Shown here piece by piece: positions 44,542 through 53,260 of a stretch of 64,000 nucleotides of DNA (its first letter is position 1; each line of letters starts with the position of its first letter). Source of the stretch: Clostridia bacterium (GTDB lineage: Bacteria; Bacillota; Clostridia; Lachnospirales; Anaerotignaceae). Under the pieces are notes generated by a model. That model worked only from the letters and a program-made list of their open reading frames with translations, had not been told where the DNA came from and did not search any database. The stretch spans positions 62,001-126,000 of the forward strand of contig CAJTDC010000001.1 of the NCBI GenBank assembly GCA_910575055.1. Reading direction: 5' to 3'. The position numbers and the translations under genes were made by a program.

Positions 44542-45011
44542 ACATTAATATTGTATGACAAGCATTTTTTAGCAGTGTTTTATTACTTTTTTTATTATCA
44601 ATATTATTTAAAAACTATGTATTTATTTTATTGTAATTACTTATATTATCATTGTATGATAACGATATTATAATCACTTTAAAAAGATACAAAAATAATA
44701 TATTATAATGCACTTTTTTTCTCATTTTACTCATTTCCTTTGTATATTATTTCAGCAATATGACGATTTTTTTATTTTTTTATTTAAAAAAACATATTCT
44801 CTTTTTTGCCTTCTTAAAAAATATTACAAATCATTTTTTCATTTTTTAAATATACAAAATGATTTCTAAAATTTTAAATAAAATAATATACATAAAATTA
44901 CTTTTTTATCTCTTTTTTGATAATACATTTTTTTATCATATTCTTTTTTATTATCCAAAATAACCATCTGTATTCTTTTTTGCTATTTTTATTTTCCAAA
45001 AAAAGTAAATA
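44542..45011. other. AT-rich gene-free stretch
   Basis: About 470 nt of extreme A/T with long T runs and no coding frame, conserved structure or repeat that I can support. It precedes the promoter of the 32-residue peptide unit. Confidence 0.6.
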
Positions 45012-45040
45012 TTGTATTTTCAATGCTCTATTGTTATAAT
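45012..45040 (+). promoter_or_regulatory. Strong sigma-A promoter of the 32-aa peptide unit
   Basis: TTGTAT, exactly 17 nt, perfect TATAAT. Predicted start near 45047, giving a 45-nt leader. Confidence 0.65.
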
Positions 45041-45091
45041 AGCCACAAACAAACTATCACATACTATATTAAAGAATGGAGTGAAAAGACC

Positions 45092-45190
45092 ATGAAGAAA
45101 AAAACAAAAAAATTAATGTTATCTTTATTATTAGCATCTATGGCAGTAAGTGTATTTCTTCCTTTGACTATGACATCGTGGATTTTTTAA
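45092..45190 (+). CDS. 32-residue hydrophobic, signal-peptide-like peptide
   Basis: Product: five Lys/Thr-rich residues (MKKKTKK), a hydrophobic stretch LMLSLLLASMAVSVFLPLTM and a short TSWIF tail. It has a ribosome site (AATGGAGTG) 8-9 nt upstream, a strong promoter (45012-45040) and a terminator (45233-45262), so it is a complete, roughly 220-nt transcription unit. It could be a membrane micro-protein, a type I toxin-like peptide, a peptide pheromone precursor or the remnant of a secreted protein; sequence alone does not decide. No homologue is recognised. Confidence 0.5.
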   Translation: MKKKTKKLMLSLLLASMAVSVFLPLTMTSWIF

Positions 45191-45232
45191 TACCATTCTT
45201 TTTTTACAATATATCACTTCTTTTTGGCATAT

Positions 45233-45262
45233 AGAGGGGTACTTTATAGTATTCCTCTTTTT
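45233..45262 (+). terminator. Terminator of the 32-aa peptide unit
   Basis: 10-bp stem AGAGGGGTAC/GTATTCCTCT (two G-U pairs), TTTATA loop, then TTTTC. Confidence 0.7.
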
Positions 45263-45286
45263 CTTATATATTGTGTTTTTTACATA

Positions 45287-45317
45287 AAAAAAGAATATCA
45301 CAATGATATTCTTTTTT
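45287..45317. terminator. Terminator after rpsT
   Basis: 14-bp perfect stem AAAAAAGAATATCA/TGATATTCTTTTTT with a CAA loop, 17 nt beyond the rpsT stop; it can act on both strands. Confidence 0.8.
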
Positions 45318-45334
45318 ACTATTACATTTTAATA

Positions 45335-45595
45335 TTATAATCCATTTACCATTCTTGTTAAACTAGATTTTTTTCTAGCTGCCGCATTTTTATGATAAAC
45401 ACCTTTTGAATATGCTTTATCAATCGCAGATACAGCACCTTTTAATGTTGCTGTTGCTGTTTCTTTATCTCCCGCATTTACAGCTACTAATACTTTTTTA
45501 ATTGCTGTTTTTGTTTGAGATTTAATCATTCTATTTCGTAATGTCTTTTTTGTGATGACTTTAATTCTTTTTTTTGCAGATTTAATATTTGCCAA
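45335..45595 (-). CDS. rpsT: 30S ribosomal protein S20
   Basis: 86-aa basic helical protein: [36 protein letters not shown], then [33 protein letters not shown], the full S20 pattern. AGGAGGAACAG precedes the start. Divergent from gpr, a conserved neighbourhood in spore-forming Firmicutes. Confidence 0.97.
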   Translation of the reverse strand: MANIKSAKKRIKVITKKTLRNRMIKSQTKTAIKKVLVAVNAGDKETATATLKGAVSAIDKAYSKGVYHKNAAARKKSSLTRMVNGL

Positions 45596-45759
45596 TTTCT
45601 GTTCCTCCTATTTTTTATAATTTTTTTAATACTTTGGATATTTTGGGGAATATCACTTTTTACACTTCTATTAATCACAAAAGCAATTTTTTATGCTCCG
45701 ACACATCTGTGATTAACTCAACATAATCTATTTTAACCGAAAGCAATCCATAAGTCAAT

Positions 45760-45788
45760 GTATATATTTAAAATTCGAGGTAAAAATA
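45760..45788 (+). promoter_or_regulatory. Candidate forespore (sigma-F/sigma-G) promoter of gpr
   Basis: GTATA, 14 nt, GGTAAAAATA, which fits GGNNANANTR fully; the spacer is one shorter than usual. It lies about 35 nt upstream of the gpr start. gpr is a forespore gene in Bacillus. Confidence 0.4.
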
Positions 45789-45822
45789 ATGGCAAAAAGA
45801 AAGTAATACAGGAGGAAACAGT

Positions 45823-46824
45823 ATGGAAAAGAATATAGTATGGAATTTTAGTCCTAGAACAGACTTAGCGATTGAAGCAAGAGAACTTGCACAACAGGAA
45901 CAACAAAATACACAAGAAATAGATGGCGTAAAAGTAAAAACAGAACAAACAGACATTTATCAAATTACCCATGTCCAAATATTAAATGAAACAGGAAGCG
46001 AAACAATGGGAAAACCTATAGGAAATTACATCACAATAGAATCGGAATTATTAAAGGAAAATGACATTACAAGTCACGAAGAAATGATGAAAGTTGTTGC
46101 AAATCATATTAACAATTTAACAAAACTAAATGCAAAATCTACTATACTTGTTGTTGGCTTAGGAAACTGGAACATTACTCCTGATGCACTAGGCCCTAAA
46201 GTCATTGATAAAATACTTGTTACACGTCATTTAGAAGGTGTGCTTCCAGAAGAACTAGAACATTCTGTCAGAAGTGTTGCAGCACTTAGCCCGGGTGTTA
46301 TGGGCATTACAGGAATTGAAACAGGCGAAATTATAAAAGGTGTTGTTGAAAAATTAAAACCCGATTTAGTTATCGCTATAGATGCTCTAGCTGCTCGTAA
46401 ATTCAGCAGAATTAATAGTACAATACAAATGTCTGACACAGGTGTCTCACCTGGTGCTGGTGTAGGAAACAAACGAATGACATTAAATAAGCAAACGCTT
46501 GGTGTACCTGTTTTAGCACTAGGTGTACCTACTGTTGTAGATGCTGCAACACTGATAAATGACACTATGGACAGAATGTTAGAAGAAATGATTGCTCAAA
46601 CAAAAAAAGGCAGTGCTTTTTACGAAATGCTTCAGTCTATGGATACAGACGAAAAATACAAACTTATTGTAGAAATATTAAATCCTTATGTAGGCAATAT
46701 GTTTGTTACACCAAAAGAAGTAGATGCTGTAGTAGACCGATTAGCAAATATTATAGCTAATGCTATCAACATTGCTCTACAGCCAGGCATCACTATGGAA
46801 GATATCAATCGCTTTACTTATTAA
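45823..46824 (+). CDS. gpr: GPR germination protease
   Basis: 333-aa aspartic-type endopeptidase (A25) made in the forespore as a zymogen; on germination it degrades the small acid-soluble proteins. The N-terminal propeptide contains FSPRTDLAIEAREL, the autoprocessing-type sequence. Core motifs: VVGLGNWNITPDALGPKVID, TRHLEGVLPEE, LSPGVMGITGIETGEII, AIDALAARKFSRIN and SDTGVSPGAGVGNKR. GAGGAAACAGT precedes the ATG. Confidence 0.96.
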   Translation: MEKNIVWNFSPRTDLAIEARELAQQEQQNTQEIDGVKVKTEQTDIYQITHVQILNETGSETMGKPIGNYITIESELLKENDITSHEEMMKVVANHINNLTKLNAKSTILVVGLGNWNITPDALGPKVIDKILVTRHLEGVLPEELEHSVRSVAALSPGVMGITGIETGEIIKGVVEKLKPDLVIAIDALAARKFSRINSTIQMSDTGVSPGAGVGNKRMTLNKQTLGVPVLALGVPTVVDAATLINDTMDRMLEEMIAQTKKGSAFYEMLQSMDTDEKYKLIVEILNPYVGNMFVTPKEVDAVVDRLANIIANAINIALQPGITMEDINRFTY

Positions 46825-46837
46825 AATACTTTTGAAA

Positions 46838-46859
46838 GGGTTTCAAATTACTGAAACCC
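46838..46859. terminator. Hairpin between gpr and the XRE regulator
   Basis: 8-bp stem GGGTTTCA/TGAAACCC with a 6-nt loop. T runs are weak on both sides, so efficiency is uncertain. Confidence 0.5.
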
Positions 46860-46884
46860 AAACAAAAACAAAAATTTAAAAACA

Positions 46885-47199
46885 TTATTTAGAAATATTT
46901 ATCTCCTTTATGAGTTCTAATACAGCATAAGCTTGTTTTTCCGTTAGTGTACGAAAATGACGTAAAAGTTCTTTTTCAATATCATTCAGATAGTATACTT
47001 CTGTATCATTATTGAAAAATTCTACTAAAGTTACTCCCATACAGCTCAAAAGTTTTTCAAGAATATAAATACTTGGTTGACTAGTGCCTTTTTCTATTTT
47101 GTGGATATGTGTTTCTGAAATATCAGAAAGTATAGATAATCTGTAAACACTAATCTTTTTTTGTTCTCTTATTTTTTGAAATCTTTGTGCAATATTCAT
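46885..47199 (-). CDS. XRE family regulator
   Basis: 104 aa. N-terminal HTH_3 domain (FQKIREQKKISVYRLSILSDISETHIHKIEKGTSQPSIYILEKL), then a helical C-terminal part (FFNNDTEVYYLNDIEKELLRHFRTLTEKQAYAVLELI), a typical small DNA-binding regulator. GGGGTATATACT precedes the ATG. Divergent from another XRE protein at 47361; the 160-nt spacer between them may carry their operators. Confidence 0.88.
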   Translation of the reverse strand: MNIAQRFQKIREQKKISVYRLSILSDISETHIHKIEKGTSQPSIYILEKLLSCMGVTLVEFFNNDTEVYYLNDIEKELLRHFRTLTEKQAYAVLELIKEINISK

Positions 47200-47360
47200 A
47201 GTATATACCCCTACAAATATTATGCTATATACTACATCAAATTATAATCTAATTAAAGTTTTGGTTTTTACAAAATTATAGTTGTGTTTCTCATTTATCT
47301 ATTTTATAATAAAACTGAATAACAGTCATTCCTAAATCTATGCCAGAAAGGGTGATTATT

Positions 47361-47873
47361 TTGGAATTTAAAGACAGATTAAAACACTTAAGAAAAGAAA
47401 AAAATCTTACACAAATAGAACTTGCTTCTATACTTCATTATGGTTATACTGCTATTGCAAACTATGAAAATGGCCGAAACCAACCTAGAATAAATGATTT
47501 GATACGTTTAGCAAATGTCTTTGGTGTATCTTTAGATTATTTGGTAGGTATTTCTGATGTAAAATATTACATGACACAAGATACTGTATTGCAAGAAAAT
47601 ATTGCAAAAAAAATATACGAAAAAGGTATGGAATTAACGCTCATGGACAAATTAATTATTTGTTTTCTATACAATACATCAAAAAGTTCATTAAATACAA
47701 AAAACTTCAATCTTGACCAAATCAGTAAAATCAACAAAACACTTCAAAATGCAGAGCAAGAATGTTATATTGAATTTTCAAAAAGATTTTATATTTTTTT
47801 AAAAGATAGTTCTTTTAGAAAAATTATACTGGAACAAATTCAAAATGAATTAAAGCAGCACTATTTACAATAA
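47361..47873 (+). CDS. XRE family regulator with C-terminal helical domain
   Basis: 170 aa. HTH_3 domain: EFKDRLKHLRKEKNLTQIELASILHYGYTAIANYENGRNQPRINDLIRLANVFGVSLDYLVG (in part), followed by about 100 helical residues of unknown role. I take the TTG at 47361 as start (AGAAAGGGTGATTATT upstream, family N-terminus); the in-frame ATG at 47340 lacks a ribosome site. Resembles SOS-independent phage-type or stress XRE regulators; target unknown. Confidence 0.85.
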   Translation: MEFKDRLKHLRKEKNLTQIELASILHYGYTAIANYENGRNQPRINDLIRLANVFGVSLDYLVGISDVKYYMTQDTVLQENIAKKIYEKGMELTLMDKLIICFLYNTSKSSLNTKNFNLDQISKINKTLQNAEQECYIEFSKRFYIFLKDSSFRKIILEQIQNELKQHYLQ

Positions 47874-47903
47874 TAATTTATTAATGTATTTACGTTATAA
47901 TAT

Positions 47904-47945
47904 AAAATAGCCTTGAAAGTATACACATTCTTTCAAGGCTATTTT
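47904..47945. terminator. Bidirectional terminator XRE / PFL
   Basis: 16-bp stem AAAATAGCCTTGAAAG/CTTTCAAGGCTATTTT with a 10-nt loop between converging genes. Confidence 0.85.
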
Positions 47946-47952
47946 CATTACA

Positions 47953-49311
47953 TCAATTTTTAAAACTGTGTATTGGTGCTGGTATTCTGCCACATCTTTT
48001 TATAAATCTTTCACAGCTATAAGCATTTACAGGCATAATTGGTGCATACCCTAAAAGACCGCCAAATTCTACTTTTTCTCCTACTTTTTTTCCTATTACT
48101 GGTATCAAACGCACTGCCGTTGTTTTATTATTTATCATACCAATGGCTGCTTCATCTGCAATAATACCAGAAATTGTTGTTGCTGAAGTATCACCTGGTA
48201 TTGCAATCATATCTAATCCAACAGAACAAACACAAGTCATAGCTTCTAATTTTTCTAATGTTAAAGCACCTTTTTCTGCGGCAACAATCATACCATGGTC
48301 TTCACTGACAGGAATAAAAGCACCACTTAACCCACCTACATAAGATGATGCCATAACGCCACCTTTTTTAACATTATCATTTAATATAGCAAGTGCTGCA
48401 GTTGTACCTGGTGCACCTGCTTCTTGTAATCCCATTTCTTGAAAAATTTCTGCAATACTATCTCCAATTAATGGTGTTGGTGCAAGTGATAAATCTATAA
48501 TGCCAAAAGGCACATTTAATCTTTTGGCTGCCTCTTGTGCAATAAGTTGTCCTACTCTTGTAATTTTAAATGCTGTCTTTTTTATTGTTTCACAAAGTGT
48601 TTCAAAATCGGCATCTCTTACTTCTTCTAGTGCTTTTTTTACTACACCAGGACCACTTACTCCTACATTAATGACACAATCCTTTTCTCCCACACCGTGA
48701 AAAGCACCTGCCATAAAAGGGTTATCCTCCACTGCATTACAAAACACTACTAATTTTGCACAACCCAAACAATCTTGTTCTTTTGTTAATTCTGCTGTTT
48801 GCAGTATAATTTCACCCATTTTTTTTACAGCGTCCATATTTAAACCATTTCGAGAAGTACCAATATTTACAGAAGAACAAACAACATCCGTTTCTTTTAA
48901 TGATTGTGGTATAGAATTAATTAAAATTTCATCTGATTTTGTACAGCCTTTTTGTACTAATGCAGAAAATCCACCTATAAAATTTACTCCTACTGCTTTA
49001 GCTGCTTTATCTAAAGTATGTGCTATACTAACATAGCTATCTGTTTGACAGCCTGCTGCTGCAATAGCAATCGGTGTTACAGAAATTCTTTTATGCACTA
49101 CAGGTATACCAAATTGTTTTGCTAATTCATCTCCTACTTTTACCAAATCTTTTGCACAAGTGGTAATTTTTTGATATACTTTTTCATTAAACTTATCAAT
49201 ATCAGCATCAGCACAATCCATAAGATTGATACCCATAGTAATCGTACGCACATCTAAATTAGACTCTTCTATCATTTGATTTGTTTCTAAAACTTCATTT
49301 CTTGTAATCAC
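47953..49311 (-). CDS. PFL family protein (UPF0210, DUF711)
   Basis: 452 aa. The family pattern runs over the whole length: [98 protein letters not shown] and [21 protein letters not shown]. It is distantly similar to pyruvate formate-lyase folds; its reaction is unknown. I choose a GTG start at 49311 (AAGGAGG upstream, family N-terminus); the GTG at 49335 overlaps the ACT-domain gene. The pair ACT domain-PFL is conserved in many anaerobes. Confidence 0.92.
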   Translation of the reverse strand: MITRNEVLETNQMIEESNLDVRTITMGINLMDCADADIDKFNEKVYQKITTCAKDLVKVGDELAKQFGIPVVHKRISVTPIAIAAAGCQTDSYVSIAHTLDKAAKAVGVNFIGGFSALVQKGCTKSDEILINSIPQSLKETDVVCSSVNIGTSRNGLNMDAVKKMGEIILQTAELTKEQDCLGCAKLVVFCNAVEDNPFMAGAFHGVGEKDCVINVGVSGPGVVKKALEEVRDADFETLCETIKKTAFKITRVGQLIAQEAAKRLNVPFGIIDLSLAPTPLIGDSIAEIFQEMGLQEAGAPGTTAALAILNDNVKKGGVMASSYVGGLSGAFIPVSEDHGMIVAAEKGALTLEKLEAMTCVCSVGLDMIAIPGDTSATTISGIIADEAAIGMINNKTTAVRLIPVIGKKVGEKVEFGGLLGYAPIMPVNAYSCERFIKRCGRIPAPIHSFKN

Positions 49312-49327
49312 AAAAGACTCTCCCTCC

Positions 49328-49597
49328 TTAAACACGGTGCATAGAATTAAAAATGTCTTCGTGTTGCATTTTTACTATAACATTCATATCTTCTCCTAAT
49401 TTTACCAATTCATCTGATAAAATAGTAAACTCTTTTTTTGCCGCAGATAAATCTACAATCATCATCATATTCAAATAGCCGCCTACAATAGTTTGAGAAA
49501 TATCTAAAATATTAATACTGTTTCTTGATAAATGTGTACAAACAGTTCCTATAATACCTACGTGGTCTTTTCCTAATACTGTAATAATACCCTTCAT
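49328..49597 (-). CDS. ACT-domain protein (UPF0237)
   Basis: 89 aa, a single ACT domain: [53 protein letters not shown] domains bind small ligands, often amino acids. It is encoded directly before the PFL protein with a 16-nt gap and probably regulates or senses for it (inference from the conserved pairing). Confidence 0.93.
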   Translation of the reverse strand: MKGIITVLGKDHVGIIGTVCTHLSRNSINILDISQTIVGGYLNMMMIVDLSAAKKEFTILSDELVKLGEDMNVIVKMQHEDIFNSMHRV

Positions 49598-49710
49598 TTA
49601 TATCCTCCTTTATTTTTTATCATACCTGTTTCACAAAATAATTGTATACATAAAATACTATTTTTGCAATAGAAAGACTTAAAAATATACTTTATTTTGA
49701 TAAAAATACT

Positions 49711-49748
49711 AAAAAAGGCTTAAAAGTATACACCTTTAAGCCTTTTTT
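49711..49748 (-). terminator. Terminator after the SpoIID-like lipoprotein
   Basis: 14-bp stem AAAAAAGGCTTAAA/TTTAAGCCTTTTTT with a 10-nt loop, 1 nt beyond the stop codon at 49750. Confidence 0.8.
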
Positions 49749-49749
49749 A

Positions 49750-52191
49750 TTACAAATCTTGTTCTGTATTGATAATTCTTTGTACTTGTGCTCCATCAAA
49801 ATAATGTTCTAATATCTGTTTATAATCAAATCCTTGTTCTGCCATACCCATAGCACCATATTGGCTCATACCTGCACCATGTCCATTTCCTCCACCATAT
49901 ATTGTAATGCTTTCTAATTCATTTTCTGGTGTTTTTTGTTGTTCTATAGCAATAAAAGCACTTGGCAATATGGCATAATTTATTTTTTCGCTGCCATCTT
50001 TTAATTGCAATATCACATCATTTTGACCAGCTTTTACCGGCTTTAATATATTTCTAATAGCATATTCTGTTTTAATACGTGCAGTGCCATTTTCTCCTGT
50101 TATTGTCAAAAACATAGCATTTCCCCCTTCTCCCCTTTGAGAAATAGCGATATCCTTTATTGCTCCCAAATTAGAAGGGTCTGCTACTTTCCACGTGCCA
50201 TCTTGCTGCAATATTTCTACTAAATTATGATTAGACTGATATACTTGTTGTATTCTTTCATTGATATTATTGATTACCTCTTTTGGTAATGTTGTTTTCC
50301 AGCGAAACCATGGTGAAGCACTATCATAACTTTGTACTTCCCAATTTTTGAAAAATGCTTCTGCATTTTCTTGTTTTGTTAAATCTCCTACTTCTTCTGT
50401 TAATCCTTGTTTTTTACTAATTAAATATCCTTTATTTTCAGAAGGAAATGTCTTTCCATTATCTGCTGCCCAAACTTCACCTGAATTTGCTGTTACACCT
50501 GCTGATGTAGAATAAAAATTAGCATTTACTACTTTATCTCCATATGTTACTCCCATACCTTCTGTTTCTTCTACTGCTCTATCTGAAATTTGTTGTGTTT
50601 GACTGCCATTATATACTTGGCTATTTGTAGAGTCATCTACATGAGCACCATAGTCACTATAGCGATTAGCAAAAAATTGATTAAAAGCATAACTTCTTGC
50701 AGAAACAGCTTGTACTTTTAAAGGTTCTAATCCAAAACTGACAGGCATTTCAAAAGGTACTACTCCTTTTAAATAGGTTTCAAAAGGTACTTCATTTATA
50801 ATAATAAATCCATTTGCTGTCTTTTCTAATTCTAAAGTCCCTCTATACTGTGGAGAAACGCCATTTCTTGAAATGCTTTTTATTGTAAATTGTCCATCAT
50901 CTTCTGTTGTAATATATACTCTATTATTTTCAAAAAGCCCCATATCGTTCTCTGGTGTCAATGTAACTTCTTCTCCTGCTTGAAATGTTTTTATCACATC
51001 TCCTCCCTGTAATGTAAAAGGTTTATCTGCTGTTAATATAACATTTTTTTGATTATAACCAGTATATCCTGTATCACTCAAAAGCACCCTAATGTTATTA
51101 GGAACGGCTTCCCTTCTTATTACAGCGGCTGCTACTTTTCCATCTTTATAATAATAATCTGCTATATCTGTTCCACTAATTAAACGTGTTACAGGTCTTC
51201 TTGTTACAACATCATCATTTTCTTCATATATTTTTGCATTATCTGCCCATTCTAAAACACCACGATTTTGTAATTCTATACTATTATTAGTTGCTTTTTT
51301 AATAACATCGCTTCCGCCATTTTCTAATGGTGTAATAGAGATAACGGTATTTCCTTCTATTTGTATATCTGCAATGCCACTTTCTGGCAAATTTTCTGTA
51401 TCTATATATTCATATAATTTTACACCATCACCTGTATCAATTTCTATACCATTTTTTGAAGTGGTAAAATAGGCATTTTGTATTATAGGACTATCTTCTA
51501 ATATTTCCTCTATTGCAACAACTTCTCTATCTTTTTCTAATATTTTTATTTTTTTATTTTGTAAAGGTTTTAAATTTCTTCCTGTTGCTGTAAAAATGCC
51601 ATCTTCCATCAAAAGTATTGTGCCATTATCTGCTGTATCCAATAAAATCTGTTCTCTAGGCTGTATACCATAAGAATATAAACTATCTTCTGCTCTTCTG
51701 CCTTTTAATGCCTCCTCAAACAGTTCTAACCACAAACTATATGCTACTGCTTTATTTTTATTTTCATCATTTATTGTAATTTTCGTTTCATTATCTGGAT
51801 TTAATCGGTTAATTAAAGACTGTGTTTGTTCTAATGTTACATTTTCTTCTGGTAAAAAGCTTTCTCCTTCTCCTGAAAGATAACCATCTGTTACAGCTGC
51901 ATTAATATATGGATAATACCAATCTTCCACACTCACATCATTAAATTGAATATTATTTTTTATTTCTGTAATTTCTTCTGGCGTATAAAATGATAATGCT
52001 ATCATTTTCGCCATTTCTCCTCTTGTAATAGGAATATCATCTCCAAATCTCCCCACATTTGTTCCCTCTATTTGTAGTAATGTACCTGTTTTAGGCGATT
52101 GCATAGGTTGTTCTCTAGATTGTACATTCTCTTTTTTGCAGCCTCCTAGCAAAAGCATAGCAATACAAAATAAAAGAGTTGTTTTTTTCAT
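49750..52191 (-). CDS. SpoIID/LytB-domain lipoprotein with SLH repeat
   Basis: 813 aa. Signal peptide MKKTTLLFCIAMLLLGGC with a lipobox Cys, one SLH module (PITRGEMAKMIALSFYT, FNDVSVEDWYYPYINAAVTDGYLSG), a long beta-rich middle part, and a C-terminal SpoIID/LytB domain (from about residue 470): NEVPFETYLKGVVPFEMPVSFGLEPLKVQAVSARSYAF and the closing GHGAGMSQYGAMGMAEQGFDY. SpoIID is a lytic transglycosylase acting at engulfment; the PFEMP Glu is the likely catalytic residue. Much longer than SpoIID, so a wall-remodelling relative rather than SpoIID itself. ATG 52191 follows AAGGAGAATAAAGAC. Confidence 0.9.
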   Translation of the reverse strand: MKKTTLLFCIAMLLLGGCKKENVQSREQPMQSPKTGTLLQIEGTNVGRFGDDIPITRGEMAKMIALSFYTPEEITEIKNNIQFNDVSVEDWYYPYINAAVTDGYLSGEGESFLPEENVTLEQTQSLINRLNPDNETKITINDENKNKAVAYSLWLELFEEALKGRRAEDSLYSYGIQPREQILLDTADNGTILLMEDGIFTATGRNLKPLQNKKIKILEKDREVVAIEEILEDSPIIQNAYFTTSKNGIEIDTGDGVKLYEYIDTENLPESGIADIQIEGNTVISITPLENGGSDVIKKATNNSIELQNRGVLEWADNAKIYEENDDVVTRRPVTRLISGTDIADYYYKDGKVAAAVIRREAVPNNIRVLLSDTGYTGYNQKNVILTADKPFTLQGGDVIKTFQAGEEVTLTPENDMGLFENNRVYITTEDDGQFTIKSISRNGVSPQYRGTLELEKTANGFIIINEVPFETYLKGVVPFEMPVSFGLEPLKVQAVSARSYAFNQFFANRYSDYGAHVDDSTNSQVYNGSQTQQISDRAVEETEGMGVTYGDKVVNANFYSTSAGVTANSGEVWAADNGKTFPSENKGYLISKKQGLTEEVGDLTKQENAEAFFKNWEVQSYDSASPWFRWKTTLPKEVINNINERIQQVYQSNHNLVEILQQDGTWKVADPSNLGAIKDIAISQRGEGGNAMFLTITGENGTARIKTEYAIRNILKPVKAGQNDVILQLKDGSEKINYAILPSAFIAIEQQKTPENELESITIYGGGNGHGAGMSQYGAMGMAEQGFDYKQILEHYFDGAQVQRIINTEQDL

Positions 52192-52319
52192 GTCTTTATT
52201 CTCCTTCCTCTTTTGCAAAGACTTGTACCATTTTTATCATTTTATTCTAAAAGAGTAAATTTATTCCTAAATTACAATAAGACAATTATTTTCCAATTTT
52301 TAGTATATCTATTTTTTGC

Positions 52320-52360
52320 AAAAAAAATATACTCTACTATCTTATTTGACAATAGAGTAT
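52320..52360 (-). terminator. Terminator of the candidate 6S RNA
   Basis: On the minus strand stem ATACTCTA/TAGAGTAT followed by ATTTTTTTT. Confidence 0.7.
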
Positions 52361-52369
52361 AAAAATTTT

Positions 52370-52586
52370 TAATCCCAAAATGCCGGTTCCCACCTCTTGA
52401 CACCTAGCCTACGCCAGGTGGGCAACCGCAGCAAAGACTCTGTCTTCCTCTGCCCAAAGGGAATTATGTTGAGGCCTGACATATCTTTTACATATAGGAA
52501 TCCCGTTTAAGTCATGTAGGTTCAAATATGGCAGGAGTGTCGAACACTTCAGGAATTTAAAACATATTGTAGTTATTTGTTTTACA
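52370..52586 (-). ncRNA. ssrS: Candidate 6S RNA
   Basis: A non-coding block of visibly higher GC than its surroundings with its own promoter and terminator. Read on the minus strand the ends pair in an irregular long closing stem (AAUUCC.GAAGUG with CAUUUU-GGGAUU, extended by UUUU/AAAA), a hairpin GGUUGCCCACCU / AGGUGGGAACC closes the 3' half, and a central segment GAACCUACAUGACUUAAACGGGAUUCC forms the UACAU/AUGUA arm. A long rod with an internal open region about 190 nt in size fits 6S RNA, the product that mimics an open promoter and binds sigma-A RNA polymerase. The identification rests on architecture and partial memory of Firmicute 6S sequences, not a covariance search. Confidence 0.6.
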
Positions 52587-52592
52587 ATTTAT

Positions 52593-52621
52593 ATTATAGT
52601 ATGTTTTTTTCAATATGACAA
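52593..52621 (-). promoter_or_regulatory. Promoter of the candidate 6S RNA
   Basis: On the minus strand TTGTCA (52621-52616), 17-nt spacer, perfect TATAAT (52598-52593). Predicted start near 52586. Confidence 0.65.
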
Positions 52622-52641
52622 TACCTAAGTAGCACAAAATT

Positions 52642-53118
52642 TTATTTTTCTTTCTGCAATAATGTTGAAAGAATAAATATAACTGCTCCTAATGCCACAA
52701 ATATATCTGCTATATTAAATATTGGCTTACTTTTTTGAATGAGCTTTTTTACAAAAGTATTTTCAGATTTATTTTGATTATCAATATAAATAAAATCTGT
52801 TACTTCTCCATATTTTATTCTTTCTATAAAATTGCCTAGTCCTCCTCCCAACAAAAAGCTGCAAGCAATACGATGTATTTTACTACCTCTGTCTATCTGA
52901 AAAGCACAATATAACATACCAATTACAGAAACACATTTTATTGCTTTTATATGCCCTTCAAAACTATTATATGCTGCACCTTTATTTTTTATGTGCCAGA
53001 AATAGAGCCGTTTTTTTACAATTTCTTTTTTTTGACCTACTTTCATATTTTCACATATTATTTTTTTAGTCACACTATCTATTGCCACTATCAATATTAC
53101 TATAATAAAATAGTTCAT
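52642..53118 (-). CDS. Second, divergent signal peptidase II-like protein
   Basis: 158 aa, LspA fold with four TM segments. Motifs: AIDSVTKKII, KNKGAAYNSFEG, GLGNFIERIKYGEVTDFIYI and FNIADIFVALGAV. The two catalytic Asp (in VTDF and NIAD) are kept, but the conserved Asp of NxxDR is Glu (NFIER), and a basic insertion of about a dozen residues (DNQNKSENTFVKKLIQKSK) precedes FNIAD. This copy may act on a special substrate or be a reduced-activity paralogue of lspA at 31586. It stands alone, between fba and the 6S RNA. A GAGATGAAAT site precedes the ATG. Confidence 0.85.
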   Translation of the reverse strand: MNYFIIVILIVAIDSVTKKIICENMKVGQKKEIVKKRLYFWHIKNKGAAYNSFEGHIKAIKCVSVIGMLYCAFQIDRGSKIHRIACSFLLGGGLGNFIERIKYGEVTDFIYIDNQNKSENTFVKKLIQKSKPIFNIADIFVALGAVIFILSTLLQKEK

Positions 53119-53174
53119 ATTTCATCTCCTCCTGTTAAAGTATACCATATTTTTATAAAAAATACTAAAAACTC

Positions 53175-53203
53175 TTGTCACAAACAAAATACTATATTAT
53201 AAT
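53175..53203 (+). promoter_or_regulatory. Promoter of fba
   Basis: TTGTCA, 17 nt, TATAAT, 58 nt upstream of the fba start codon. Confidence 0.65.
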
Positions 53204-53260
53204 TTAGTAGAAGGTATTTTATTCAAAATTTTTTAAATAAAAAGAGAGAGGTGTTTTAAA

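Noticed and set aside
45596-45822. T-box or S20 autoregulatory leader between rpsT and gpr
   Set aside because: No T-box sequence or recognisable conserved leader; only promoter-like AT-rich DNA.
47340-47360. ATG at 47340 as start of the second XRE gene
   Set aside because: No ribosome site precedes it; the TTG at 47361 has one and gives the normal domain start.
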